Origin: Candidatus Defluviilinea gracilis
GTDB taxonomy: Bacteria; Chloroflexota; Anaerolineae; Anaerolineales; Villigracilaceae
Assembly: GCA_016716235.1 (NCBI GenBank)
Contig: JADJWS010000002.1
Location: 372,001-436,000 of the forward strand
DNA: 64,000 bases
Reading direction: 5' to 3'
The notes beneath the pieces were generated by a model. The model saw nothing but the letters and a program-made list of their open reading frames with translations, was not told the DNA's origin and did no database searches. Shown piece after piece: positions 48,180-57,681 of this stretch (its first letter is position 1; each line of letters begins with the position of its first letter). The translations under genes and the position numbers were made by a program.

Positions 48180-48308
48180 GAGACTGTTTCTTACTCCTTC
48201 GTTGCCATACTGTTCGTGCCGCGAGTGGCGCCCTGCGCCACGAGACGGCAGAGCGCGTAGAGAACTTTGAGAGGTCGCTGCTTAACTTCTTTTGGGTCTC
48301 CCATAATT
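48180..48308. other. Intergenic, small hairpin only
   Basis: The first 130 bases after the threonine aldolase gene hold a hairpin GTGGCGC-CCT-GCGCCAC near 48223-48239 and nothing else I can name. Confidence 0.4.
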
Positions 48309-48454
48309 AACGGGAAAGAGCTTCACCACGAAGGGCACAAAGTCTTGCGCTGAGTTCGTCGAAGCGACACAAAGGCAAAAAAAGAGCCTAGATTCCTTGC
48401 GTTTTCCTTTGTGACCGTCGTGTCCTTTGTGTTTGAAAAAAAAGGTTTCCCGTT
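48309..48454. repeat. Long nested palindrome, CACGAAGG dialect, with AACGGGAAA ends
   Basis: AACGGGAAA (48309-48317) and TTTCCCGTT (48446-48454) close an element of about 146 bp. Its inner arms ACCACGAAGGGCACAAAG and CTTTGTGACCGTCGTGTCCT are of the same kind as those in the cys cluster. The extra outer arms suggest one palindrome inserted into another or a larger unit. Confidence 0.7.
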
Positions 48455-48627
48455 AAAAACGGTAGAACCCTTCTTTTATTAGACACGGACGCCACGGAGG
48501 GAGCGCTCAAGGTTGTAATATCAACAACAAATCCGGCACGGAGTTTTTTAATTGTTTTCTCCTGTTTCGGACCGTGGTTAGGGTTTCCTGTCTGTAGTGA
48601 AACTCATCTACATACTTTTAGCGCACC
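48455..48627. other. Intergenic stretch between two palindromes
   Basis: About 170 bases with no coding frame, no RNA fold I can name and no T-run terminator. ACGGACGCCACGGAGG near 48484 faintly resembles a palindrome arm. Confidence 0.35.
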
Positions 48628-48706
48628 CACCACGGATTTGACTGATTTTCACGGAAAAATCTTTAGAAAAACGTCTTTTTTCCGTGTGGTCCGTGAAATC
48701 CGTGTG
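48628..48706. repeat. Long imperfect palindrome, CCACGGATT dialect
   Basis: Left arm CACCACGGATTTGACTGATT then TTCACGGAAAAA; right arm TTTTTTCCGTGTGGTCCGTG then AAATCCGTGTG. It ends 50 bases downstream of the HD-GYP gene (minus strand). Confidence 0.75.
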
Positions 48707-48756
48707 CAAAAAGAATAAGGGTCAGACTTCAGAAACACTCTCTAACAGAAACGCGT

Positions 48757-51291
48757 TTATTGCGCGTTCGCGCTCTCGGTATATTCATGATGCGAAATGC
48801 GCGTTAAGGCTTCGATGATATCGGGATCGAACAAAATATCCGCGTTGTCCTTCATAAACTGGAGCGCTTCTTCCGGGGTGGACTTTTCACGATACCTTCG
48901 CCGGCTGGTCAGCGCGTCGAAAACATCTGCAACAGCGAAGATGCGCGCCTGCGTGGGAATTTCCCTGCCTTTTAGCCCGGCAGGATAGCCACTCCCGTCC
49001 CAGCGTTCGTGGTGATGCCGTATCAGAGGCACGGCGTCATTCAAGAAGGGGATACCTTCCACAATCCGCGCGCCGATATCAGGGTGCACGCGCATGATCT
49101 TCCATTCATCATCGGTCAATTTATCCGGCTTGTGCAGGATGGTATCGCTGATGCCGATCTTTCCAATGTCGTGCAACAAGGCGCCGCGCTCGAGCGATTT
49201 CAATTGCGGTTCCGACAATCCCAATGCCTTCGCCAGCGTGCAAGCAAGACGGCTGACGCGCACACTGTGTCCTTCTGTTTCGCGGTCCCGCGCGTCCAAC
49301 GCGGACATCAGCGAAGTCAACGTGCGATCATAGGTGGTTTCCAACTCCGCATATGCCCGCTTGATCTCCTCCGCCTGACGCCGCGACTCCGCCAGCAGGA
49401 TGGCGCGCTCAAGCGCAATGGCGGCTTGATTCGCCAGCGTCTGCAGATTCGCAAAGTTCTGCCCGCGACTCTCAGGGATATTCATCCATAACGCGCCGTA
49501 CGTTCCGCCAACGGTCAATAGCGGATAGCAGACGATGGAGCCGTTTTCGTTCGAGATGATGATGCTTTGCCCGGTCTGAATTGCCTGGTCGATACTGGTT
49601 TGCGGATGTTCGCGGCGGTTGTGGAATCCATTCGCGTCGATGCCAACTTCCGCTTCGATCTTCCCCGACTTCGACAACAAGGTGATACCGGTCTCGCTTG
49701 CGCTGGTGAGTTTATGCGCGGCTTGGGCGATCAGTTCCGCCGCGTCGCTTAATTCCTCCGCCTGAATAACATCCACGCTCAGTTGATATAACATGGAGGT
49801 TGTGTTGAGCGTGTTGCGTAATTCCTGATACAGCCACGAACTCTCAATGGACGCCGCCGCTTGCGAAGACATCAAATCGGCGAGCGATTCGTCGTTCTCT
49901 GAAAAGGAAACGCCATCCTGCTTGCCAAACGCAATGATGGTGCCAATACTCAGCCGGTGCAACCGGATGGGGATGGCGAGCGCGCTTCTCAAGCCCGTTG
50001 TGTCCACGTCCATTTTTCCCGGTTGCGCGTATTTGCGTATGTCGCGGATGCGGAAAGGTCTCGTGGAGTTCAACGCGGCTTGGATGATCGGTTCGTTTGT
50101 GGAATTTTGGCTCAATGCGGCGAACAAGCGCGGGGCATTGCCTGCCGCCGCAATCCGCGAGAAATTTCCCTGTTGGTCAAGCAAGGTGACGAATACAAAG
50201 CGCGCCTCCAGCGTTTTCTGGGCGATCAACGCCACCTCCTGCACGGCGGCTTGCGGGTCGAGCAAAGTGGTCAGCGAGGTGCCCGCTTGAATCAACTCCT
50301 TTAACCGCTGGTGATAACTAACCCGCTCCCAAGCCCGCGTTAATTCAAGCGCCACATCCTCAGCAATACTTACATCGTCGCTTGAAAATGCCGAAACTTT
50401 GTCGGAACAGATCTCGATGACACTGCGGATCTTGCTGTGCTGGAGGATCGGCACGCTGATCATGGACCGCACGGTGAACGAATCGACCGGCAGAAAATCG
50501 GCATCGGTTCGCGTATCGTGCACGATTTGGGTTTTTTTCAAGCGCGTGGTTCGCCCCAGCACGCCTCGGGTGGAGTCTTGTTGATACCCCGGCGGAATTG
50601 TTCCGATATCTTTGCCTGAAGCGGTGAGCATCACATAGCGCTTATGTTCCGGTTCGTGCCATAACAGCGATGCGAACGAAGAATCGATCGCATGGGCGAG
50701 CGTGTTTACAGCGAGTTGCGCGGCAACTTCCAATTCCAATTCGGCTTCCAACTGCTTGCTGAGCTCGTTCAGGAAGGTGAGTTGCGTGTTCCGATGTTTT
50801 TCGACAGCCAACCGTTCGTTGAGCGATTCGATCTGGGCGCGAAGCGCTTTTGCCTCATTGCCTTCCGCCATAGGATCAAACCTCCCGACATCTTCCCCGA
50901 TGGGGATGCTAAAGTTAAGATAGAGACCGATGCTGGTTAATAGGGTAATCGTCCCGCTTAGCAAGAATCCCATCTGCTTGATCCCCGCGGGAAAATCCAT
51001 TAACAGAAGCAAAGTTCCCACCGTGGCGACACATTGAATGGAGAGCAAGGTTTCGGTCTGACGTTTGATGCGCTCCTGCGAAAGGCGTATGCGCCGCAGG
51101 GACTGAATGTATAACAACCATGCGAGCGCAAGGAAAACGCCGCCTGGGATGATGTTCCCCACAGCGGAAAAAGAAATTAGGATGAACTCAAACCTGCCAG
51201 GAGCCAGCCAAAAACCCTGACCGAGAAGCGAAATCAACGTTGCGAGGAGCAACATGAATCGGCTTGCGGGCGGGAGCATGTTGTTTGTCAT
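48757..51291 (-). CDS. Membrane-anchored GAF / HD-GYP signalling protein
   Basis: The 844-residue protein starts with about four membrane helices, then a coiled-coil (about residues 145-180), three GAF-like domains (about 180-330, 345-500 and 510-645) and a C-terminal HD-GYP phosphodiesterase domain. The catalytic motifs are intact: HDIGKIG near residue 705 and HHERWDGSGYPAGLKG near 760, both with all metal ligands. HD-GYP domains degrade cyclic di-GMP or related dinucleotides. The GAF domains would sense small molecules or redox state. It stands alone on the minus strand between a palindrome-rich gap and the PNP gene. No diguanylate cyclase is in view. Confidence 0.92.
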   Translation of the reverse strand: MTNNMLPPASRFMLLLATLISLLGQGFWLAPGRFEFILISFSAVGNIIPGGVFLALAWLLYIQSLRRIRLSQERIKRQTETLLSIQCVATVGTLLLLMDFPAGIKQMGFLLSGTITLLTSIGLYLNFSIPIGEDVGRFDPMAEGNEAKALRAQIESLNERLAVEKHRNTQLTFLNELSKQLEAELELEVAAQLAVNTLAHAIDSSFASLLWHEPEHKRYVMLTASGKDIGTIPPGYQQDSTRGVLGRTTRLKKTQIVHDTRTDADFLPVDSFTVRSMISVPILQHSKIRSVIEICSDKVSAFSSDDVSIAEDVALELTRAWERVSYHQRLKELIQAGTSLTTLLDPQAAVQEVALIAQKTLEARFVFVTLLDQQGNFSRIAAAGNAPRLFAALSQNSTNEPIIQAALNSTRPFRIRDIRKYAQPGKMDVDTTGLRSALAIPIRLHRLSIGTIIAFGKQDGVSFSENDESLADLMSSQAAASIESSWLYQELRNTLNTTSMLYQLSVDVIQAEELSDAAELIAQAAHKLTSASETGITLLSKSGKIEAEVGIDANGFHNRREHPQTSIDQAIQTGQSIIISNENGSIVCYPLLTVGGTYGALWMNIPESRGQNFANLQTLANQAAIALERAILLAESRRQAEEIKRAYAELETTYDRTLTSLMSALDARDRETEGHSVRVSRLACTLAKALGLSEPQLKSLERGALLHDIGKIGISDTILHKPDKLTDDEWKIMRVHPDIGARIVEGIPFLNDAVPLIRHHHERWDGSGYPAGLKGREIPTQARIFAVADVFDALTSRRRYREKSTPEEALQFMKDNADILFDPDIIEALTRISHHEYTESANAQ

Positions 51292-51358
51292 GAGGGAAGT
51301 GAAAATTCGCCGTTATTGTACTTCATGAGCGCGAGGGATTTGTAACCTTCTAATCTGA

Positions 51359-51364
51359 TATAAT
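51359..51364 (+). promoter_or_regulatory. -10 box of the purine nucleoside phosphorylase gene
   Basis: A perfect TATAAT lies 51 bases before the ATG at 51416; the -35 region is not clear. Confidence 0.5.
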
Positions 51365-51415
51365 TTTTTTGCCGTGAGATAATTGACGGCAAAATTTCTT
51401 AGCGAGAAGATACCT

Positions 51416-52252
51416 ATGAATCAATTTGTCACTCTCGAACAAATCGACCGGGCTGTGGAAGCCGTCCGGGCGCGAACATCACATAGCCCGCGAATCGGGA
51501 TCGTCCTCGGTTCCGGGCTCAACAGTCTGGCTGATTCTGTCCAGAAGGCGGATTCCATCCCCTTCGGCGACCTTCCAGATTGGCCCCGTTCCACGGTGCA
51601 CGGGCATGCCGGCAGGCTGGTCATCGGCGAGTTGGAGGGGCAATCTGTGATGGTAATGCAGGGACGGGTTCACTTCTATGAAGGTTACAGCATTTCACAA
51701 GTGACTTTGCCCGCGCGCGTGATGGCGCGCATGGGCATTGAGATCCTGATCGTCACAAATGCCGCGGGAGGCGTAAACCCAGGCTTTGCGCCCGGCGATG
51801 TGATGCTCATTACCGATCATTTGAACCTCATGGGCATGACCGGCGCTAACCCTCTCATGGGACCCAACATTGAAGAACTCGGTCCGCGCTTCCCGGATAT
51901 GAGCCAAGCCTATGATTTGCCATTGATGGCGCAAGCCCGTAAAACTGCCGCTGAATCGGGTATCGCATTGCGCGAAGGAGTGTATTGCGGCTTGAGCGGT
52001 CCTTCGTTCGAAGGTCCTGCCGACTTGCGCTTCCTCCGCCTTGCCGGCACAGACGCGGTGGGAATGTCCACGGTGCCGGAGGTGATCGTTGCCCGTCATG
52101 GCGGGATGCGCGTTCTGGGTTTTTCGGGCATCAGCAACAAGGCCAACCTTGATGGCTCTACGGTAACCACTCATGAGGAGGTCATCGAAGCCGGCAAGGT
52201 GATCACGCCAAAAATCGAAAAAATCATTCGCGGCGTATTGCGTGCCCTGTAA
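51416..52252 (+). CDS. Purine nucleoside phosphorylase, trimeric type
   Basis: The 278-residue enzyme cleaves guanosine and inosine with phosphate in purine salvage. The family motifs appear in order: IGIVLGSGLNSLAD (phosphate), VHGHAGRLVIGEL, MQGRVHFYEGY, VTNAAGGVNPGFAPGD and TDHLNLMGMTGANPL, and the base-binding GTDAVGMSTVPEVIVA with the conserved Glu. ATG at 51416 has AGAAG nine bases upstream and matches family N-termini; an in-frame TTG at 51383 adds eleven residues. A small membrane protein gene follows after nine bases. Confidence 0.94.
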   Translation: MNQFVTLEQIDRAVEAVRARTSHSPRIGIVLGSGLNSLADSVQKADSIPFGDLPDWPRSTVHGHAGRLVIGELEGQSVMVMQGRVHFYEGYSISQVTLPARVMARMGIEILIVTNAAGGVNPGFAPGDVMLITDHLNLMGMTGANPLMGPNIEELGPRFPDMSQAYDLPLMAQARKTAAESGIALREGVYCGLSGPSFEGPADLRFLRLAGTDAVGMSTVPEVIVARHGGMRVLGFSGISNKANLDGSTVTTHEEVIEAGKVITPKIEKIIRGVLRAL

Positions 52253-52261
52253 GTTCGTGGA

Positions 52262-52939
52262 ATGAGTCAGTTTTATCGTTCCCTGGAAACTTATCAGCCC
52301 CTGATCTATATCGGGTTGATCCTCTGGGGTCTATTCATTGCCCGTAACATGGTTCGCTATTGGCTGGAATGGCGGAATTCGGTGTACGGGCTTGAGCGTG
52401 AATTCGCCTTACGCCGGCTGATACGATCAACATTATTTGGGTTTGCCGTCCTTGGGTTGATCTTGGCGGAATTCTTCATCGCCTCATTCGTTGTTCCATC
52501 GCTTCCCGGCTTAGATGTGATTGCGACCCCCACCCTCGACCTGCTTCTTACACCGCCGAACACACTTGCGCCTGATGCGGCAACTCAAGCAGCCTCGTTG
52601 CCCACCCAAGCGGCCCCCAGCGGCATGAGCGGATGTGTGCCGAACCAGATTATACTCACAGCCCCAGAGCCGGGCGCCGTGGTCAGCGGCAAGATCGAGT
52701 TGACCGGCACTGCGGATGTCCCAAATCTTGCGTTCTTTAAATATGAAGTTTCCTCGATGGGCTCAAATATTTGGGCGACAATTTCGGCAGGAGATAAGAT
52801 CGTGAAGAACGATACGCTCGGCGAATGGGACACAGTCACCCTGCCCAACGGCGATTACTTCCTGCAACTTGTAATCATCGATAATGCCGGACAAACTATC
52901 GGACCCTGTGTGATCGTCGTCCGAGTGGAAAACCAGTAA
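52262..52939 (+). CDS. Two-helix membrane protein with Ig-like domain
   Basis: The 225-residue protein has two hydrophobic helices (YIGLILWGLFIARNMV and LFGFAVLGLILAEFFIASFV) in the first 80 residues. A linker rich in Pro, Thr, Ala and Gln follows, then a C-terminal beta domain of about 95 residues beginning LTAPEPGAVVSGKIELTG, which resembles bacterial Ig-like domains that bind or space surface proteins. No catalytic motif is seen. It is probably displayed outside the cell. It lies in a run with PNP and two following genes, but function is unknown. Confidence 0.75.
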   Translation: MSQFYRSLETYQPLIYIGLILWGLFIARNMVRYWLEWRNSVYGLEREFALRRLIRSTLFGFAVLGLILAEFFIASFVVPSLPGLDVIATPTLDLLLTPPNTLAPDAATQAASLPTQAAPSGMSGCVPNQIILTAPEPGAVVSGKIELTGTADVPNLAFFKYEVSSMGSNIWATISAGDKIVKNDTLGEWDTVTLPNGDYFLQLVIIDNAGQTIGPCVIVVRVENQ

Positions 52940-52953
52940 ATTGGAGAACTACC

Positions 52954-53487
52954 TTGTTTGAAATTCGACCCGCTGTTGCAGCCGATATTCCCCGCCTGAT
53001 GGCGCTCGATCATAAAAGTCGAAGCGACTACGTCTGGCAATTAGATTTGAAGCGCGAGACAAACCAGGTTGTTGCAAGTTTCCGCGAGGTGCGCCTGCCG
53101 CGCACGGTGGATGTGGCCTACCCGCGAAATCAATATGCGCTCGCCGACGAATGGACCCGCCGCGACCTGACGTTGGTAGCTATCGATGAAGGCGCAGTTA
53201 TCGGTTATTTGTGCGCAAAAGAGGAACATTCTTCATCGGTAGCTTGGGTCACCGATCTGATAGTCACGTCGGAGGTACGGCGCAAAGGCGCGGCTTCCGC
53301 TCTCCTAATGGCAGCGCAGGCTTGGGCTTCCGTAAGAAACGCGCGTCGGTTGATCCTTGAAATGCAATCGAAGAACGAGGGCGGCATCCGTTTGACGCAA
53401 AAATTCGGTTACGAGTTCTGCGGGTATAATGACCATTACTACCCCACGCAAGATGTAACTTTATTTTTCGGCAGGACGATCAAGTAA
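52954..53487 (+). CDS. GNAT-family N-acetyltransferase
   Basis: The 177-residue protein starts with TTG at 52954, eight bases after a GGAG site. The GNAT fold is clear: FEIRPAVAADIPRLMALDH opens it, VTDLIVTSEVRRKGAASALL is motif A with R-x2-G-x-A, and GIRLTQKFGYEFCGYND is motif B. The segment RRLILEMQSKNEGG contains a Glu often found in the active site. Substrate unknown. The next gene begins three bases after its stop. Confidence 0.88.
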   Translation: MFEIRPAVAADIPRLMALDHKSRSDYVWQLDLKRETNQVVASFREVRLPRTVDVAYPRNQYALADEWTRRDLTLVAIDEGAVIGYLCAKEEHSSSVAWVTDLIVTSEVRRKGAASALLMAAQAWASVRNARRLILEMQSKNEGGIRLTQKFGYEFCGYNDHYYPTQDVTLFFGRTIK

Positions 53488-53490
53488 TCT

Positions 53491-55416
53491 ATGTTCTTCG
53501 GCTGGCTGGATGGATTGCTCACAGCGCTTCAAACGCTGAATAATATTTTGACGGCGGGGATCGCCATTACAGCATTCTCGCTGTTGATGTATGCTTTCTC
53601 TTTTAATTTGCGCGATCGTGTGGCGCGTTCCTTTGCCATCATCCTGCTTTGCGTGGTGGCGGTCTTTACGACCGAGGCTCTGCAGAATAAAACAGTTCCG
53701 AATTGGGGAATCGAATATCTCCTTCAATTGCAATGGATCGGGATCATCTTTCTTCCCCCGGCGTATTTGCATTTCTCCGACGCGCTGTTGGTAACCGCGG
53801 GGCGTCCCTCGCGCGGGCGGCGCAGGTTTGCCATTCGCCTTGTCTATGCAGTCGCGTTGGGGTTTGTCGCTCTACTAGCCTCGGGCTTGCTGGTTGGTCC
53901 CCTTGTACCTGATGGAAAACCCGCGCCTCACTTGCAACACACGCAGTGGACGCAACTTTTTACCGGTTTTTATCTGCTGATCATTGCCCTGGCGGGATAT
54001 AACTTCATCCGCGCCTACTCGCGCATGTTGACGCGTTCCGGCAGGCGGCGCATGATCTACCTGATGGCAGGCGCCACCGCGCCGGCGCTCGGTTCGTACC
54101 CGTACTTGTTGTTTGGTTCAAGCCTTGCGGCACAGTACCCGCTTTTATTTTGGAGCATCGCCTTTATCAACAATTTGCTCGTGGCGATTTTAGTAGTGGT
54201 GATGGCTTATGCGGTTGCCTTCTTCGGCGTATCGTGGCCTGACCGCGTGGTAAAGAGCCGCCTGTTCAAATGGCTCCTACGCGGACCGGTGACCGCTTCT
54301 CTCGCATTGACCACAATGACGCTTGTTCGGCGCACGGGCGAGTTCCTCGGGGGCGAGCCGTATTCGGGATTTGTGCCGCTGGCGGTTGTGGTTACGGTGC
54401 TGTTGTTCGAACATGCGGTGACGTTGTTCTCTCCGCTGTGGGAGCGATTTCTTTTTTACGGGCGCGACCGCGAAGAACTTCAACTTTTGCAAAATATTGA
54501 AGAGCGCCTGCTCACTCGCGGCGACTTGCAACAGTTCCTCGAAACCGTGCTTGCCGCTGTGCGCGACCATTTACAATCGCCGTGCGCGTTTGTCGCCGCC
54601 TTGGATGGCGATGAATTAACTTTGAGTGTGGTCGCCGGGAACCGTTCCATGCTTGAGAATGAGAACCTGGATGAAGCGTTGAAGGTCGTTCACTTGAACG
54701 GTCAGGGCAAGCGGCATGAATACACCTGGGGAAACTTCTGGATACTCCCGCTTCATAAACAAACCGAAAATGGCGACCGTGACGAGATCCCGCCGTTGTT
54801 GGGCTTACTGGGGATCGCGCGCAAAGCAGACCGACCCATGGACAGAGACCAACGCGATGCGCTGTGGTTGCTCGCCGACCGCGCCGCGCTTGCCCTTGAA
54901 GACCGCCTCCTGCAACAACGCGTTTTTCACTCGCTCGAAAATTTGCAACCCCAGATCGACCTGCTCCAACGAATGCGCGCGGCTGGGCGTTACGACTCGA
55001 AGGCAACTCTCCTTACCGAACCTCTTCCCCAAGAATCAGACCTTGCCGACTGGGTGAAGGACGCTCTCGCGCATTACTGGGGCGGACCGAAATTATCGAA
55101 CAGCCCGCTCATGCGGTTGCGGGTCGTCCAAACGCTGGTGGAGCAACACGAAGGGAACGCCGCGAATGCGTTGCGCGCCCTGCTTCGTAAAGCGGTGGAT
55201 CAGGTCAAACCGGACGGCGACCGCCGCTTCACCAGCGAATGGATCTTATATAACATCCTCGAAATGAAATTTATCGAAGGCAGAAAAGTGCGCGAAGTGG
55301 CGGGCAGGCTTGCCATGTCTGAAGCCGATCTGTACCGCAAACAGCGCGTGGCTGTCGAAGCCGTTGCGCGCGCCATCCTGGACATGGAAACGAACGAAGG
55401 GGTAAGCGCGACCTGA
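53491..55416 (+). CDS. Membrane sensor with GAF-like domain and C-terminal HTH
   Basis: The 641-residue protein has seven or eight membrane helices in its first 315 residues, resembling the 7TM sensor half of some histidine kinases. A GAF-like domain follows (about residues 335-470, beginning RLLTRGDLQQFLETVLAAV), then a linker. The C-terminus has no kinase domain but a helix-turn-helix segment: LEMKFIEGRKVREVAGRLAM followed by SEADLYRKQRVAVEAVA. The pattern of a recognition helix after LAMSEADLYRKQR is familiar from Chloroflexota regulators. It would be a membrane-bound transcription factor linking an outer or membrane signal directly to DNA. Targets unknown. ftsK follows after seven bases. 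Confidence 0.75.
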   Translation: MFFGWLDGLLTALQTLNNILTAGIAITAFSLLMYAFSFNLRDRVARSFAIILLCVVAVFTTEALQNKTVPNWGIEYLLQLQWIGIIFLPPAYLHFSDALLVTAGRPSRGRRRFAIRLVYAVALGFVALLASGLLVGPLVPDGKPAPHLQHTQWTQLFTGFYLLIIALAGYNFIRAYSRMLTRSGRRRMIYLMAGATAPALGSYPYLLFGSSLAAQYPLLFWSIAFINNLLVAILVVVMAYAVAFFGVSWPDRVVKSRLFKWLLRGPVTASLALTTMTLVRRTGEFLGGEPYSGFVPLAVVVTVLLFEHAVTLFSPLWERFLFYGRDREELQLLQNIEERLLTRGDLQQFLETVLAAVRDHLQSPCAFVAALDGDELTLSVVAGNRSMLENENLDEALKVVHLNGQGKRHEYTWGNFWILPLHKQTENGDRDEIPPLLGLLGIARKADRPMDRDQRDALWLLADRAALALEDRLLQQRVFHSLENLQPQIDLLQRMRAAGRYDSKATLLTEPLPQESDLADWVKDALAHYWGGPKLSNSPLMRLRVVQTLVEQHEGNAANALRALLRKAVDQVKPDGDRRFTSEWILYNILEMKFIEGRKVREVAGRLAMSEADLYRKQRVAVEAVARAILDMETNEGVSAT

Positions 55417-55423
55417 GCCTCTC

Positions 55424-57625
55424 ATGCAAAAACATTCCAACCTGCCTCCCGCCCCTGAGCCGCGCAACGATTGGCTCACACAACTTGCGCGGCTCAACGA
55501 GCGCTTTGGACGTTTCGCGCGCGACGCCTTCGGCATTTTACTTTTCGCCGCAGCGCTCATGACCTTCCTCGCGTTGCGAAACTTCACCGAAGGCTCGGCG
55601 CTCTCGCCCTGGGTTGATTTCCTGTCGCTTTGGTTTGGCTGGGGAGCCTACCTCGTGGCGGTCGGGTTGGGATATTTCGGATTCCTAGCCGTTCGACGTA
55701 GCGGACCTCCTCTCGGGTGGGGGAGGCTTTCCGCGCTGTTGCTCGCTTCTCTCCTGACGTTGGGTTTGCTCGCCGCCAGCGGAGGCGGATCGCTCATCCG
55801 CGCGGAGGCTGGAGCAGACGGCGGCCGGATCGGTTGGGGACTCGTCACTCTATTTTGGCGGATCGATCGATTATGGGGCGCGCTGTTGTTGGCGGTCCTC
55901 TGGTTTTTCTTTGCGATGACCGGCTTGGAGGTATGGGCTTTTCTCGAAAGATGGTTGTTGAAACTCGCAGGCGAGGCGCCACCTCCCCAACTGGCGACCC
56001 AACTTGAAATCCCGGTGGAAGCGAAGGCGGAGGAGAAGCCGGAGCGTTCCACGCGCAAAAAATCATCCGCGCCGGCGTTGCCTCCGGAATTTAGAAAGTC
56101 TCTGCGTATTGCCGATCAAAAAGATAAAAAGCCTGCCGCCCCGCGAGACCGCGATGATCGCCTGCCCTCGTTGAACGTGTTGCTCGCCGACCAAAACGCC
56201 CGCCCCGATGAACGGACGATCAACCAAACCGCCGGCATGATCGAAAAGACGCTTGCCGAGTTTGGCGTTGCCGCAACGGTGATCGGTTTTCGCGTGGGTC
56301 CGACGGTGACGCAATTTGCCGTTCAGCCCGGCTTCATGAAAAAAGCGGGCGCCACCGAGGAAGAGGCGCAACAGATGAAAGTGCGCGTTGCGCAGATTGC
56401 GTCACTGCAAAAAGATTTGGCGTTGGCGCTCTCTGCCGAACGGTTGCGCATCGAAGCGCCGGTGCCAGGCAAGCCTTATGTGGGCATCGAAGTGCCGAAC
56501 ACGCATACTTCGGTCGTGCGGATGCGTTCGATCCTCGAAACCGACGCGTTCCACAAGATCGGCGCGCCTTTGGCGATGGCTCTTGGGCGCGATGTTTCAG
56601 GTCAACCGTTGGCGGCGGATCTGGCGCGCATGCCGCATCTGTTGATCGCCGGCGCGACCGGCTCGGGCAAGTCGATATGTATCACGGCGTTGGCGGCCTG
56701 TTTTGCCATGAACAACCCGCCCGAAGATTTGCGCATGGTGATGATCGACTCAAAGATGGTCGAGTTGCTTCGCTTCAACGGTTTGCCGCATTTGTATGGG
56801 AAGGTCGAGACCAACGTTGAGCGCATTCTCGGCGTGTTGCGTTGGGTGGTGGTGGAGATGGAACATCGCTATCGCCTGCTCGAAGGCGCGCATGTCCGCG
56901 ATTTGGAAACCTATAACCGCCGTATTTCGAAGAAGAAAGACGGCGTCACCCTTCCGCGCATTGTTGTGTTGATCGATGAACTCGCGGACTTGATGATGTC
57001 TGCGCCCGACCAGACGGAACATAACCTCGTCCGTCTGGCGCAAATGGCGCGCGCGACGGGCATCCATTTGATCGTCGCCACGCAGCGCCCGTCAACCGAC
57101 GTGGTGACCGGCTTGATCAAAGCGAATTTCCCGGCGCGCCTCGCCTTTGCCGTTGCCTCCGGTGTGGATAGCCGCGTGATCCTCGACACCACCGGCGCGG
57201 AAACATTGCTGGGGCGCGGCGATATGTTGTTCTTGAACCCGGAAAGCGGCTCGCCTGCGCGCGCGCAGGGAGTGATGATCACCGATATGGAGATCGAGCG
57301 GATCATCGCGCATTGGCAGAAGAATGCCGAGGAGAAAGACGCTACCCCGCCCTGGGAGAAATTGTTGAGCGAACCGGATGAAAACGAAGACGAAGGTCTC
57401 ATCGAGCAGGCGGTCACGATCGTCCGGCAGAGTCAACGCGCGTCGGCGTCGTTACTGCAAAGACGGTTGCGAATCGGCTACCCGCGCGCGGCGCGCTTGC
57501 TCGACCAGCTGGAAGAGATGGGCGTTGTGGGTCCCTCGCAGGGAGGCGGCAAGGAACGCGATGTGTTAGTCGGTCCGTTGGATGAGGAATTGGGAGACTC
57601 TGGTAAATCATCGACGCTCCCGTAA
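55424..57625 (+). CDS. ftsK: DNA translocase FtsK/SpoIIIE
   Basis: The 733-residue protein has about four N-terminal membrane helices, a short linker, then the alpha-beta-gamma motor. The alpha domain includes VIGFRVGPTVTQFAVQPG. The RecA-like beta domain has Walker A IAGATGSGKSICI near residue 410 and Walker B IVVLIDELADLMM near 515. VATQRPSTDVVTGLIKANFP and SGVDSRVILDTTGAETLLG are family hallmarks. The gamma domain (about residue 660 on: SLLQRRLRIGYPRAARLLDQ) is the winged helix that reads KOPS-type DNA sequences. It pumps chromosome ends through the septum. The length is normal. The start follows the HTH sensor gene by seven bases. Confidence 0.95.
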   Translation: MQKHSNLPPAPEPRNDWLTQLARLNERFGRFARDAFGILLFAAALMTFLALRNFTEGSALSPWVDFLSLWFGWGAYLVAVGLGYFGFLAVRRSGPPLGWGRLSALLLASLLTLGLLAASGGGSLIRAEAGADGGRIGWGLVTLFWRIDRLWGALLLAVLWFFFAMTGLEVWAFLERWLLKLAGEAPPPQLATQLEIPVEAKAEEKPERSTRKKSSAPALPPEFRKSLRIADQKDKKPAAPRDRDDRLPSLNVLLADQNARPDERTINQTAGMIEKTLAEFGVAATVIGFRVGPTVTQFAVQPGFMKKAGATEEEAQQMKVRVAQIASLQKDLALALSAERLRIEAPVPGKPYVGIEVPNTHTSVVRMRSILETDAFHKIGAPLAMALGRDVSGQPLAADLARMPHLLIAGATGSGKSICITALAACFAMNNPPEDLRMVMIDSKMVELLRFNGLPHLYGKVETNVERILGVLRWVVVEMEHRYRLLEGAHVRDLETYNRRISKKKDGVTLPRIVVLIDELADLMMSAPDQTEHNLVRLAQMARATGIHLIVATQRPSTDVVTGLIKANFPARLAFAVASGVDSRVILDTTGAETLLGRGDMLFLNPESGSPARAQGVMITDMEIERIIAHWQKNAEEKDATPPWEKLLSEPDENEDEGLIEQAVTIVRQSQRASASLLQRRLRIGYPRAARLLDQLEEMGVVGPSQGGGKERDVLVGPLDEELGDSGKSSTLP

Positions 57626-57681
57626 ATCACAAGGACTAAAATGATCGTAAAACCCTGATATGATTGCTGAACGTATTCGCT

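Noticed and set aside
48180..48756. Hidden RNA gene in the 577-base gap
   Set aside because: No tRNA, 6S, SRP, tmRNA or RNase P core could be recognised; the gap is filled mostly by two palindromic elements.
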